The notes: generated by a model from the letters alone, not told the origin. A DNA stretch of 64,000 bases from Pararoseomonas sp. SCSIO 73927 (GCF_037040815.1 NZ_CP146232.1:186001-250000); one strand, 5' to 3'; shown: positions 9,840-18,320, numbered from the stretch's first letter. Program-made: numbers and translations.

Positions 9840-11260
9840 AGGAAGCTGGGGGCGCCGTAGGCCTGGAGGCGCTCGAGGCCCGGCTGCGGCAGGACCTGGA
9901 ATGGCTGGAACTGCCGGCGAAGCCCTGGGTGCCGGAAACGGTGGTGGAAGGCCGCCCGGTCTCCGACGTGGTGGTGATCGGCGCGGGCATGGCGGGGCTG
10001 GCGGCCTCTGCCGCGCTGCGGCTGGAGGGCATCGACCGGCAGCGCGTGCTGGACCGGGCGGACCAGGGAAGGGAAGGCCCCTGGGTGACCTATGCCCGGA
10101 TGGAGACGCTGCGCTCGCCCAAGGGGTTGGCCGGGCCGGCGCTGGGCTTCGGCGCCCTCACCTTCCGCGCCTGGTTCGAGGCCCAGTTCGGCGCGACCGC
10201 CTGGGAGGCGCTGGGCAAGATCCCGCGCGCCCAGTGGGTGGATTACCTGAACTGGTACCGCCGCGTGATGGCGGTGCCGGTGGAGAACGCGGCCCAGGTC
10301 TCGCTGATCCGCCCGCGCGCGGACGGGCTGGTGGCGCTGGAGATGGCGGACGCTTCCGAGATCCTGTGCCGCCGCCTGGTTCTCGCCACCGGGCGCGACG
10401 GGTTGGGCGGGGAGTACGTGCCGCCCATGGCCCGGCGCGTGGATCGCCGGTTCTGGGCGCATTCCCGCGACGAGATCGACTTCGCCGCCCTGCGCGGCAA
10501 GCGCGTGGGCGTGGTGGGCGCGGGCGCCTCCGCCATGGACAATGCGGCGACGGCGCTGGAGGCGGGCGCGGCCTCGCTGGACCTGTTCGTGCGCCGCCCG
10601 GCCCTGCCGCGGGTGAACAAGTTCACCGGCATCGGCAGCCCCGGCGTGGTGCACGGCTTCGCCGGGCTGCCGGACGCGTGGAAGTGGCGCTTCCTGCACT
10701 ATGTCGGCGCGACGCAGACGCCCCCGCCGCGCGACAGCACCATGCGCGTCTCGCGCCACCCCCATGCGCGCCTGCACCTGGCCTGCCCGGTGACGGGGCT
10801 GCGGGAGGCGGATGGCGCGCTGGTGGTGGAGACGCCGCGGGGCGGGTTCACCGTGGACTTCCTGATCCTTGCCACCGGCTTTCACGGGGCGATGGAGACG
10901 CGGCCGGAGCTGGCCCCCATCGCGCCGCATGTCCGCCTGTGGCGGGACCGCTTCCCGGCGCCGGAGGGGATGGAGAGCGAGGAGCTGTCCCTCTCCCCCG
11001 ACCTCGCGCCCGACTTCTCCTTTCAGGAGAAGGTGGAGGGCGAATGCCCGGCGCTGCGGAACATCCACGCGTTCAACTACCCGGCCACGCTGAGCCACGG
11101 GAAGCTGACGGGCGACATTCCCGCCATCTCCGCCGGGGCCCGGCGCCTGGCGCAGGGCATCGCGCGATCCCTTTTCGTGGAGGACCGGGCGACGCATTTC
11201 GAGCGGCTGGTGGCCTACGAGACGCCCGAGCTCCTGGGCGACGAGTGGCCCGAACGATGA
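9836..11260 (+). CDS. flavin-containing NAD(P)-dependent monooxygenase
   Basis: A 474-residue flavoprotein of the FMO/Baeyer-Villiger-like class. It shows an FAD-binding GAGMAG (49-54), an NAD(P)-binding GAGASA (228-233) and the linking ATG-type motifs LVLATGRDG and LILATGFHG. The exact BVMO fingerprint is absent; the equivalent stretch reads RRFWAHSRDEID, so N-hydroxylation or another oxygenation is equally possible. It overlaps ccmI by ATGA and is followed within 16 bp by two AhpD-fold proteins, so it probably forms a small oxidative module appended to the ccm operon. The substrate is unknown. Confidence 0.8.
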   Translation: MKEAGGAVGLEALEARLRQDLEWLELPAKPWVPETVVEGRPVSDVVVIGAGMAGLAASAALRLEGIDRQRVLDRADQGREGPWVTYARMETLRSPKGLAGPALGFGALTFRAWFEAQFGATAWEALGKIPRAQWVDYLNWYRRVMAVPVENAAQVSLIRPRADGLVALEMADASEILCRRLVLATGRDGLGGEYVPPMARRVDRRFWAHSRDEIDFAALRGKRVGVVGAGASAMDNAATALEAGAASLDLFVRRPALPRVNKFTGIGSPGVVHGFAGLPDAWKWRFLHYVGATQTPPPRDSTMRVSRHPHARLHLACPVTGLREADGALVVETPRGGFTVDFLILATGFHGAMETRPELAPIAPHVRLWRDRFPAPEGMESEELSLSPDLAPDFSFQEKVEGECPALRNIHAFNYPATLSHGKLTGDIPAISAGARRLAQGIARSLFVEDRATHFERLVAYETPELLGDEWPER

Positions 11261-11276
11261 CGGTTGAGGTGACGCC

Positions 11277-11798
11277 ATGGACGACCTGATCGAGAGCATC
11301 CTGGGCATCGCGCCCGGATCGCCGCTGGCCGAGTTGCGGCGCCGCAGGCCGGAGGCGCTGCAGCACGCCCAGGGTGCCTACCGGGAGCTGCTGATGCCGG
11401 AGGACCCCGGCAACGTCTCCCACGTGGAGCGGGCGGCGCTGGCCCTGCGGGTGGCGCTGCGCGAGAACGACGCGGCGCTGGCGAGGCACTTCCGGGGCCT
11501 GCTGGAGAAGGCGGGGGCGCAGGAGTCGATCATGCTGGCGGAGGACCTCTCCGCCGCGCCGATGGAGGGGCGGCTCGCGGCGCTGCTGCGCTACGCCGAC
11601 GTGGTGGGCACCCGCCCGGCCGAGGTGACGCAGGGCACGATCGACGCGCTCTCCGCCATGGGGCTCACGCCGCGCGACATCGTGGCCGTCACGCAGCTCG
11701 TCTCCTTCGTGCCCTACCAGGTGCGGGTGATCGCGGGCCTTCGCGCCATGCTGGATGAGGGCGCCGCTCCCGCAGCGGCGAAGGAGAAGGCGGCATGA
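11277..11798 (+). CDS. CMD-domain (AhpD-fold) protein, Avi_7170-like, no cysteines
   Basis: A 173-residue all-helical protein of the carboxymuconolactone decarboxylase/AhpD superfamily. The helical motif LAALLRYADVVGTRPAEVTQGTIDALSAMGL resembles the Avi_7170 subfamily, which is normally paired with an Avi_7169-type protein as here. It contains no cysteine at all, so it cannot be a peroxidase by itself and is probably a partner or regulatory subunit of the next gene product. Its stop overlaps the next start (ATGA). Confidence 0.7.
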   Translation: MDDLIESILGIAPGSPLAELRRRRPEALQHAQGAYRELLMPEDPGNVSHVERAALALRVALRENDAALARHFRGLLEKAGAQESIMLAEDLSAAPMEGRLAALLRYADVVGTRPAEVTQGTIDALSAMGLTPRDIVAVTQLVSFVPYQVRVIAGLRAMLDEGAAPAAAKEKAA

Positions 11799-12361
11799 AG
11801 CGCTTCACCATGGAGGAGGTGGGCTGGACGCCGCGCATCCCGCCGATCGAGGAGGCGACCGCCACGCCTGCGCAGCGCGCGGCGCTGGACGCCTGCCCGC
11901 CGGCCCAGCGCGGTTCCGCCTATTTCCGCACCCTGGCGAACGACCCGGGATCGCTGGGCGAGCGCGGGGCGCTGTTCAACACGGTGATGTACGCGCCGCG
12001 TGGGCTGCCGCGCGCGGACCGGGAATTCTCCACCGCCGTCGTCTCCATGGCGAATGGCTGCGTCTACTGCACCTCCGTCCACGCGCGGCGCTTCGCGGAT
12101 CTCTCGAAGCAGCGGGAGGCGATGCAGCGCGTGCTGGAGGAGGGGCACGGGGTGGAGACCGACCCGCGCCGCCGCGCCATCGCCGATTTCAGCGAGAGGC
12201 TGACGCTGACGCCGGGCGCGGTGACGGCGGCGGAGCTGGCGCCGCTGCGGGCGGCCGGGCTGGACGAGCTGGAGCTGCTGGACCTCGTCCACTCCATCGC
12301 CATGTTCGCCAACGCGAACCGGCTGATGCAGTCGCTCGGCGAGACGGAGGCGCCGGGCTAG
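11795..12361 (+). CDS. alkylhydroperoxidase-domain protein, Avi_7169-like
   Basis: A 188-residue AhpD-fold protein. The catalytic motif CVYCTSVHARR holds the redox CxxC pair with the downstream His that acts as proton relay, as in AhpD. It follows a cysteine-free paralogue by a 4-bp overlap, so the two probably form a heteromer. Together with the upstream flavin monooxygenase it may detoxify peroxides or process an oxygenated product. The physiological substrate is not known for this subfamily. Confidence 0.75.
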   Translation: MKRFTMEEVGWTPRIPPIEEATATPAQRAALDACPPAQRGSAYFRTLANDPGSLGERGALFNTVMYAPRGLPRADREFSTAVVSMANGCVYCTSVHARRFADLSKQREAMQRVLEEGHGVETDPRRRAIADFSERLTLTPGAVTAAELAPLRAAGLDELELLDLVHSIAMFANANRLMQSLGETEAPG

Positions 12362-12423
12362 GCTGGCCGCGGGCCGGCGCTGGCGCATCGGGACGAGGGC
12401 GCCTTCGACCGGCGCCCCCGCCC

Positions 12424-12969
12424 TCAGTGCCTGATGCGGCGGCCCACCGGACCCTTCGCCCGTGCCTTGGGCCGCTTCGCCCCTACCTTGGGCCGCTTCG
12501 CCCCTACCTTGGGCCGCTTCGCCCCGACCTTGGGCGGCTTCGCCCGCGTCTTAGGCGGCTTCGACCGCGCCTCGGGCGGCTTCGACCGCGCCTTAGCCGG
12601 CTTCGCGGGAGGGGCGATGAGGAAGGGCTCGGCCGCGGGGATGCCCTCCGTCCCGGCATAGCGCTGGAGCGTCGCGTCGGCGGCGAGGTGCGGATAGGCC
12701 TGCGCCCCCTTCGGCCAGGTCCTCGCGAAGGCGGCCACCTCGGCATGATCCTGCCCGCGGATCGTCTGGACGAGGACGAAGGCCGCCTGGGCCGGCCGCA
12801 GCCGCTGCTGGCGAACGAGCTGCAGGTGCCATTCCCTGGCGCGCAGGGGGCACCAGTCCACCAGGGCCTCCTGCAGGGCCCGGCGCACCTCGGCCGGCAG
12901 TTCCTCATAGGCCTGGTAGGGGTCGCCCTTCAGCTTGCTGTAGGGCTTGGCCGCCATGCTGTTGTCCAT
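12424..12969 (-). CDS. hypothetical protein with lysine-rich heptapeptide-repeat tail
   Basis: A 181-residue two-part protein. The first about 110 residues are helical and contain LPAEVRRALQEALVDWCP and a segment ending in the DATLQRYAG region; they resemble short DUF6525-like proteins of alphaproteobacteria, an assignment from pattern only. The rest is a strongly basic tail of seven heptapeptides of the type KRPKVGA or KPPKTRA, encoded by 21-bp direct repeats. The composition is like histone H1 tails and suggests nucleic-acid binding. ATG 12969 is preferred; an in-frame ATG 12 bases later is possible. No known function. Confidence 0.6.
   Translation of the reverse strand: MDNSMAAKPYSKLKGDPYQAYEELPAEVRRALQEALVDWCPLRAREWHLQLVRQQRLRPAQAAFVLVQTIRGQDHAEVAAFARTWPKGAQAYPHLAADATLQRYAGTEGIPAAEPFLIAPPAKPAKARSKPPEARSKPPKTRAKPPKVGAKRPKVGAKRPKVGAKRPKARAKGPVGRRIRH
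12450..12605 (-). repeat. 21-bp direct repeats coding the basic tail
   Basis: About seven tandem copies of a 21-base unit (TTGGGCCGCTTCGCCCCTACC on this strand and variants). The three copies nearest the gene end are almost identical and the others have drifted. They lie in frame within the preceding hypothetical gene and code for heptapeptides KxPKxxA. The near identity of the inner copies points to recent unequal duplication. Confidence 0.85.
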
Positions 12970-13050
12970 GCCCGCCTTGTATCGAAGCGAGGCCGCCGGT
13001 GGAAACGGAGAGGCCAAGCACCCGGCGCCCGGCACCCATGCCGCCCGGTC

Positions 13051-13103
13051 TGGTGCGGGTTGGGCTGGTGCGGGTTGGGCTGGTGCGGCTTGGGCTGGTG
13101 CGG
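13051..13103. repeat. 15-bp tandem repeat
   Basis: Three full copies plus 8 bases of a 15-base unit, TGGTGCGGGTTGGGC; the third copy has one change. It lies between two minus-strand genes (the repeat-tail protein and a small lipoprotein), upstream of the former. No gene can be supported here. Confidence 0.85.
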
Positions 13104-13109
13104 AAGCCG

Positions 13110-13358
13110 CTACGGGCGGACCGGCGCCCCGGCTCGCTGGCTCCTTTCCAGGCAGGCCTGCGTGACCCTGGCGCGGACGCCCGCGCTGTCGATGTCGAGG
13201 GAGCCGAGGGGGCCGTACACCCGGTCCTCGGCCACCGCCCCGCGCATCTGGCAGGCATAGACCGGGTCCGCGGCGGCCCCGCTCCCCCCTCCATCCGCCG
13301 CGCAGGCGGCGAGGAGGAGAAGGCTGGCCGCTGCGGCCGCGTGAGGGACCGTTCCCAT
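13110..13358 (-). CDS. small putative lipoprotein
   Basis: An 82-residue protein with a type II signal peptide: a hydrophobic stretch ending in LLAAC, with the lipidation Cys near residue 19. The mature part is about 60 residues with two further cysteines (YACQM and TQACLER) that could form a disulfide. A ribosome-binding GGAAGGAG lies just upstream of ATG. It is not recognised beyond this. It stands alone between the repeat-tail gene and the Bug-type binding protein. Confidence 0.6.
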   Translation of the reverse strand: MGTVPHAAAAASLLLLAACAADGGGSGAAADPVYACQMRGAVAEDRVYGPLGSLDIDSAGVRARVTQACLERSQRAGAPVRP

Positions 13359-13422
13359 GAAGCGCTCCTTCCCGCAGGGCTGACCACCGTAACGGCGAAG
13401 CGGGGTGCCGGGCTGCCCGGCC

Positions 13423-14460
13423 CTACTCGTTGCGCGCGCCGGATTGCCGCACCAGCGTGGCGTGGCGGCCGATCTCCTCGCGCAGCAGGGTCGCCAGCCG
13501 CGCGGGGTCGCCGCCCAGCGGGGTCATGCCCTGCTCCTCGAAGCGGGCCCGGGCGGCGGGATCGGCCAGGATCTCGTTGGCCAGGGCGTTGATCCGGCGG
13601 ACCAGGGCGGGGTCCACGCCCCTCGGCAGGAAGAGGCCGAACCAGGTGCCGAAGACGAGCCCGGGCATGCCCAGCTCCGCCGTGGTCGGCACGTCCGGAA
13701 GCTGGGGGGAGCGCCGGTTGTCCAGCACGGCGATCGGCGTCACCGCCCCCGCCCGCGCCTGGGACACGACGCCGGTGATAAGGTTGAACATGGCCTGGAT
13801 GCGGCCGGAGAGCAGGTCCGTCACCCCCTGCGCCGGGGAGGCGTAGGGCACGTGCACCATCTGCGCGCCGGTGAGCGACCGGTAGAGCTCCCCCGCCAGG
13901 TGCATGGAGGAGCCGTTGCCGGTGGAGCCGAAGTTGATGGCGTTCGGGCGGGCGCGGGCGTAGTCGCCGAACTCCTGCAGGCTGCGGATGGGAAGGCCCT
14001 TGTTCACCACCAGCACGTTGGGAACGTTGCCGATCAGGACCACCGGCTCGAAGTCCTTCTGCGGATCGAAGGGCAGGTCGGGGTAGAGGGCGGGGCCGGT
14101 GGCGAGCGTGCCGGCCCAGGACCAGAGGACCGTGTAGCCGTCCGGCGCCGCGCGCGCCCCGGCCAGCGCGCCGATGTTGCCGTTGGCGCCGCCGCGGTTG
14201 TCGATCAGCACGCGCTGTCCCAGGCGCTTCTCCGCCTCCTGCGCGAAGATCCGCGCCAGCGTGTCCGCCGTGCCGCCGCCGCCCGGCGCGGGCACGATGA
14301 TGCGGACGGGGTGGTTGGGCCAGGGAGCGTTCGCCTGCCCGGCGGATTGTCCGTCCGCGGGGGTGGCCGGCGCCGCGCTCTGGGCGCGCGCGGCCCCGGC
14401 CAGGCCCATCGCGAGTCCGGATGCGGCGGAGAGGATGGCGCGGCGGCGCATGGGGATCAT
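13423..14460 (-). CDS. Bug-family (TctC-like) extracytoplasmic solute-binding protein
   Basis: A 345-residue periplasmic binding protein of the tripartite tricarboxylate/Bug family. It has a Tat-like signal (MRRRAILSAASGLAMGLAG), then WPNHPVRIIVPAPGGGGTADTLAR, the family entry loop, and FGSTGNGSSMHLAGELYRSLTG, which binds the ligand carboxylate. ATG 14460 has GGGAGA upstream; ATG 14451 is an alternative. No tctA or tctB membrane gene lies nearby, which is common for Bug proteins. The ligand, usually a carboxylate, cannot be told. Confidence 0.88.
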   Translation of the reverse strand: MIPMRRRAILSAASGLAMGLAGAARAQSAAPATPADGQSAGQANAPWPNHPVRIIVPAPGGGGTADTLARIFAQEAEKRLGQRVLIDNRGGANGNIGALAGARAAPDGYTVLWSWAGTLATGPALYPDLPFDPQKDFEPVVLIGNVPNVLVVNKGLPIRSLQEFGDYARARPNAINFGSTGNGSSMHLAGELYRSLTGAQMVHVPYASPAQGVTDLLSGRIQAMFNLITGVVSQARAGAVTPIAVLDNRRSPQLPDVPTTAELGMPGLVFGTWFGLFLPRGVDPALVRRINALANEILADPAARARFEEQGMTPLGGDPARLATLLREEIGRHATLVRQSGARNE

Positions 14461-14680
14461 CGCGTGGTCTCCCGGTGGAGGCGGCCAGCTTAAGGGGAAT
14501 GCGCGGCCCGGGAAAACGGCCCCGCCCCCGCCGCGAGAAGGGCCGCGCCAAGGGGCACGAGGGATAGGCGGCGCCGATCCCGGCCATCGGCACGACCGGA
14601 CTGTTTGCGGTGCGGCGGCGGACGCATGGTCCGGCCCGCCGCGCCCCTGCGACGCGGCGCGAAGCCGGAGGGATCGATGG

Positions 14681-14992
14681 ATGTCAGGAGTTCTGTGGAC
14701 GCGGGCGGAGACGGCCTGCGCGGGGGCCGACGAGGTGACTGAGCGGCGCCCCGGGCCGCAGGACGAGGCGGCCCGCCAGCTCATCTCGGAGGCGGTGCGG
14801 GCGGTGCTGGAGGAGGGGCTGCGCCACGCGCCCGACCCCGTCCTCTACCTGCGCCGGGCGGCGAGCGAGGTGCTGCTGGTGCTCAACGCCTTCGACGCGG
14901 CCGGCCCGCGCGACGGGGCGGAGCTGCGCGCCATCGTGGCGGAGGAGGTGGTGCTGGTGTCCCGGACCATGCTGCGGCAGCGGCGGTCCTGA
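14681..14992 (+). CDS. small hypothetical helical protein
   Basis: A 103-residue protein, mostly alpha-helical and acidic, with a centre of the form AARQLISEAVRAVLEEGLRHAPDPVLYLRR. Its ATG has GGAGGG about 8 bases upstream. A second ATG four bases earlier is out of frame and closes quickly. No family is recognised and the neighbours are unrelated, so this is supported mainly by ribosome site and codon pattern. Confidence 0.45.
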   Translation: MSGVLWTRAETACAGADEVTERRPGPQDEAARQLISEAVRAVLEEGLRHAPDPVLYLRRAASEVLLVLNAFDAAGPRDGAELRAIVAEEVVLVSRTMLRQRRS

Positions 14993-15106
14993 TGACTCCC
15001 GTCCCGATGGCCCGGTCCGGCCAAGGGGCGGTCGCGAGGGGAATGCGGCCCCGTCCACTACACCGCCGGCGCGGTCCGGGCGCGGCGCGGGTTCCGGCCG
15101 GGGCGC

Positions 15107-16012
15107 TCACGCGCCAGGCTCGGGGTCCTTCCCGGCGGGGCCGGGCACGGAGTTCAGCAGGGAGAAGCCGCTGGGGGGCACCCCCGGCGCGCCCCCCTGC
15201 AGCAGGGCGAAGGTGGTGAGCGGGCCGGGATCCGGCCCCGTGCCAGATGGGGGGGCGGGCTGGGGCGCCGGTTCGGGATCGGGCGCCCAGGCGACGCGCT
15301 GGAGGTAGGTGGAGAGGAAGCGGCGCAGGCGCGGCTCCTCCGCGTCCCGGAACACGGCCCTGGCCGGACCGTCCACCAGCACGCGGCCATGGTCCAGGAA
15401 CACCGCGCGGGAGGCGACGGAGGCGACGAAGCCCATCTCGTGCGAGACGACGAGCATCGTCATCCCCGTCTCCGCCAGGCCGCGGATCACGTCCAGCACC
15501 TCCGTCGTCAGCTCCGGGTCCAGGCTGGCGGTGGGCTCGTCGAAGAGGATGAGGCGGGGTTCCATCGCGAGCGTGCGCGCTATGGCGACGCGCTGCTGCT
15601 GGCCGCCGGAGAGCTGGGCGGGGCGGCGCTCCGCGAGCTTCAGCAGGCCCACCCGGTCCAGCATGGCGCGGGCGCGCTCCGTCGCCTCCGCGCGCGGCAG
15701 CTTGCGGACGAGGCGCAGCGCCAGGGCCACGTTCTCCCCCGCCGTGAGGTGGGGCCAGAGGTTGAACTGCTGGAACACCATGCCGACCGTGCCGTCGCCC
15801 GGCACCGGCGCGCGCCCCTCCACCAGCACGCGCCCGCCCGTCAGGGGATCGAGCCCCGCGATGGCGCGGAGGAGGGAGGACTTGCCGGAGCCGCTGGGGC
15901 CGATGAGGCCGACCACCTCGCCCCGGTTCACGGAGAGGTCGATGCCGGCGAGGATCTGCGTGTCGCCGACGCGGCGTTCCAGCCTTTCGGCGACGAGGAA
16001 GGGCGTGGTCAT
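15107..16012 (-). CDS. polar amino acid ABC transporter ATP-binding protein
   Basis: A 301-residue ATPase of the GlnQ/HisP type. Walker [11 protein letters not shown]-loop [10 protein letters not shown], signature LSGGQQQR, Walker [15 protein letters not shown] and the switch His (VVSHEMGF) are all present within the first 240 residues. The family normally ends there; about 55 further residues, rich in Pro, Gly and Asp, form a tail of unknown use. It overlaps the permease gene by 4 bp and closes a four-gene transporter operon divergent from the hut genes, which suggests histidine or a related amino acid as cargo. Confidence 0.92.
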   Translation of the reverse strand: MTTPFLVAERLERRVGDTQILAGIDLSVNRGEVVGLIGPSGSGKSSLLRAIAGLDPLTGGRVLVEGRAPVPGDGTVGMVFQQFNLWPHLTAGENVALALRLVRKLPRAEATERARAMLDRVGLLKLAERRPAQLSGGQQQRVAIARTLAMEPRLILFDEPTASLDPELTTEVLDVIRGLAETGMTMLVVSHEMGFVASVASRAVFLDHGRVLVDGPARAVFRDAEEPRLRRFLSTYLQRVAWAPDPEPAPQPAPPSGTGPDPGPLTTFALLQGGAPGVPPSGFSLLNSVPGPAGKDPEPGA

Positions 16013-16668
16013 CAGGTGGTCCCGAGAGTGGCGCGGGCGATGCCGCGTTCCAGGCGCCGCGCGGCCCAGGCGGTGAGCTCCACCAGCAGCCAGTAGCTGA
16101 GGGCGAGCGCCGTCATGGTCTGCGCGAAGGCGAAGGTGGCGCTGCCCACGCCCTGCACAGTGAAGGTTAGCTCCGGCACGGTGATGATCGAGAGCACCGC
16201 CGTCTCCTTGATGAGGATCACCGCGAGGTTGGCGAGCGCCGGCAGGACGGCGAGCGCCATCTCCGGCAGCAGGATGCGGGTGACCGTCTGGTTCGTCCGC
16301 AGCCCCAGCAGCCGCGCCGCCTCCGTGTGGCCGGGGGGGATGGCGCGGAAGCCGGCGCGGAACACCTCGCTGAAATAGGCGGCGGCGTAGACCGAGAGGG
16401 CGAGCCAGCCGGCGACCACCGGCGTCAGGTCCAGCCCGATGAAGGGGCCGCCGTAGTAGAGGAGGAAGGCCTGCACGACGAAGGGCACGCCGCGCACCAC
16501 CTCCACGGGCACCGCAAGGAGGGCGTTGACGACGGGGCCGCCGAAATGGCGCGCGCAAGCGACGAGCACGCCGGCGAGCAGGCCGGTGGCGACGGAGGCA
16601 AGCCAGATGCCGACCGTGAGCGGCAGGCCCCGCGCCACGGCCCAGAGGGTTTCGGAGACGACGCTCAT
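16012..16668 (-). CDS. polar amino acid ABC transporter permease
   Basis: A 218-residue inner-membrane permease of the HisMQ family with about five membrane helices. The EAA loop reads [20 protein letters not shown], the contact site for the ATPase. It starts at an ATG whose ribosome site AAGGGG lies within a duplicated 26-bp unit (16669-16720). The second permease of the same transporter lies just upstream, so the membrane part is a heterodimer. Confidence 0.9.
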   Translation of the reverse strand: MSVVSETLWAVARGLPLTVGIWLASVATGLLAGVLVACARHFGGPVVNALLAVPVEVVRGVPFVVQAFLLYYGGPFIGLDLTPVVAGWLALSVYAAAYFSEVFRAGFRAIPPGHTEAARLLGLRTNQTVTRILLPEMALAVLPALANLAVILIKETAVLSIITVPELTFTVQGVGSATFAFAQTMTALALSYWLLVELTAWAARRLERGIARATLGTT

Positions 16669-16720
16669 GGGCGCCCCTTCGTGGCGGCGTTCATAGGCGC
16701 CCCTTCGTGGCGACGCTCAT
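16669..16720 (-). repeat. 26-bp tandem duplication forming ATGA-linked minicistrons
   Basis: Two adjacent 26-base units (16720-16695 and 16694-16669, read on the minus strand) each begin with ATG and carry GCCACGAAGGGGCGCC; a third ATG starts the permease gene. Each unit encodes nine residues (MSVATKGRL and MNAATKGRP), and its TGA overlaps the next ATG. The first ATG overlaps the stop of the upstream permease. Duplication of a translational-coupling junction is the simplest origin. Confidence 0.8.
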
Positions 16721-17352
16721 GCCCGCTTCCGCTCCCGGCCGACCGCCATCAGCACGAAGTTGATGACGAGGTAGATGGCACCGCACAGGGCATAGGATTC
16801 CAGCGGCATGAAGGTGGAGGCGGCGAGCGCCTGGGAGGTGCGCGTCAGCTCCATGATCCCCACGAGGGAAACGAGGGAGGAGGCCTTCATGATCAGGATG
16901 GCCTCCCCCACGATGGCCGGGCGCATGGTGCGGGCGGCGATCGGCAGGCGGATGCGCAGGAAGGTCTGCGCCCGCGTCAGGCCGAGCAGGCGCGCCGCCT
17001 CCACCGCGCCAGGGGGCACGGTGGCGAGGCCGCCGCGCAGGATCTCCGCCATGTAGGCCGCACAGCAGAGGCCGAGCGTGCCGATGGCGGCGACGAGCGC
17101 CGGGATGTCGATGCCGAGGAAGGGCAGCGCGTAGTAGGCCAGCAGCAGCTGCACAAGCAGCGGCACGCCGCGGAAGAGGGAGACGTAGAGGGCCGCCGCC
17201 CCGCGCAGCCCGCGGCTGCCCGCGGTGGAGGCGGCCGCGATCGCCGCCCCCGCCGCGAAGCCGAGGGCGATGGCCGCGAGGGACACCGCCACCGTGGCCA
17301 CCGCCCCGCGCAGGAGCGGGGGCAGCGCCTCCTCGATGAAAGCAAGGTCCAA
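16717..17352 (-). CDS. polar amino acid ABC transporter permease
   Basis: A 211-residue permease of the HisMQ family, with five predicted helices and the EAA loop [20 protein letters not shown]. No ATG or GTG gives a full first helix. The best start is TTG at 17352, three bases past the stop of the binding-protein gene, so translation probably depends on coupling. Together with the next gene it makes the transmembrane channel of the amino-acid transporter. Confidence 0.87.
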   Translation of the reverse strand: MDLAFIEEALPPLLRGAVATVAVSLAAIALGFAAGAAIAAASTAGSRGLRGAAALYVSLFRGVPLLVQLLLAYYALPFLGIDIPALVAAIGTLGLCCAAYMAEILRGGLATVPPGAVEAARLLGLTRAQTFLRIRLPIAARTMRPAIVGEAILIMKASSLVSLVGIMELTRTSQALAASTFMPLESYALCGAIYLVINFVLMAVGRERKRA

Positions 17353-17355
17353 GAG

Positions 17356-18201
17356 CTAGAGCGCCGGCTCGATGGGCTTGTCGGGCGTGTCGAAGACCTG
17401 ACCGAACCACTTGGTCTGCATGGCGGAGAGGCGGCCGTCGTTGCGCATCTTCACGATCGCGGCGTCCAGCGCGTCCATCAGGGGGGCGGAATCCGCGTCC
17501 TTGCGGCCGATGTAGCCGAAATAGGACTTGGTGCCGAAGGGCGGCTGCACCACGGAGAAGACGTTCGGGCGCTGCTTCGCGACGTAGACGATGTTGGGCA
17601 GGGAGTTCGCGACCGCCGCGATGCGCCCGGCCGCGAGGTCGGCATAGGCCTCGGAGAAGGACTGGTACTCGCGGATCGGCGGGGTGGTGCCGGGCAGGGT
17701 CGCGACGAAGGCCTGGAACTGGGCGAGTTGCGCGGTGGTGGTGGCACCGCCGAGCTGCTTGCCCGCAATGTCCTGCGGCTTGGTGATGCTGCTGTCGTTC
17801 GTGCGCTTCAGCAGGGCCACGGTGGCTTCCGCGACGGGCACGGAGAAGCGGTACCGCTCCGAGCGCGCCCTGGTGATGGTGGCGGGGCCGCCGACGAGGT
17901 CGTAGCGGCTCGCCTCTAGCCCCGGCAGCACGGCGGGCCAGGGCAGGTCCTGGAAGGTGATCTTCACGCCGATCTCCTTCCCGAACTCGGTGAAGAGCTC
18001 GAGGTTGAGGCCGGTCTGCCGGCCGCCCTCCGTAAAGTCGAAGGGGGCGAAGTGCATCTCGGTGGCGACCACGAGCTCCCCAGCCCGCCTCGCCTTCTCC
18101 AGGTTATTGGCGGCGGCGCGGCGCACGAAGGCGGCGGCCAGGCCGGTGCCCAAGGTCGTGCTGATGGCGGCGGCGCCGAGGCCGCGGCGGGTGAGGGTCA
18201 T
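17356..18201 (-). CDS. polar amino acid ABC transporter substrate-binding protein
   Basis: A 281-residue periplasmic binding protein (SBP_bac_3). A twin-arginine-like signal (MTLTRRGLGAAAISTTLG) is followed by ELVVATEMHFAPFDFTEG, the usual first strand and hinge, then LELFTEFGKEIGVKITF and DLVGGPATITRARSERYRFS. ATG 18201 has AGGAGAAG upstream. It heads the transporter operon and is transcribed away from the hut genes across a 180-bp intergenic region. Confidence 0.9.
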   Translation of the reverse strand: MTLTRRGLGAAAISTTLGTGLAAAFVRRAAANNLEKARRAGELVVATEMHFAPFDFTEGGRQTGLNLELFTEFGKEIGVKITFQDLPWPAVLPGLEASRYDLVGGPATITRARSERYRFSVPVAEATVALLKRTNDSSITKPQDIAGKQLGGATTTAQLAQFQAFVATLPGTTPPIREYQSFSEAYADLAAGRIAAVANSLPNIVYVAKQRPNVFSVVQPPFGTKSYFGYIGRKDADSAPLMDALDAAIVKMRNDGRLSAMQTKWFGQVFDTPDKPIEPAL

Positions 18202-18302
18202 GGGGCTTCTCCTGCGATCGGCCGGGGTTCCGGCCACCGGCGACAAAATTCTTGGCGGGGATTGTTGACCGCGCCGTGACAGTTTCGCCAGCCCAGACAA
18301 GC

Positions 18303-18320
18303 TTGACATGACAGGTCATG
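18303..18320 (+). promoter_or_regulatory. -35-like TTGACA over a 6-2-6 palindrome in divergent region
   Basis: A perfect inverted repeat CATGAC-AG-GTCATG (18307-18320) overlaps TTGACA (18303-18308), the best -35 match in the region between the ABC transporter and the oxygenase/hut genes. GAGCAT 17 bases downstream is a weak -10. CAAGCTTG (18298-18305) is a second small palindrome. A GntR-family regulator such as the HutC encoded next door is the obvious candidate ligand. This is an inference from position. Confidence 0.45.
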
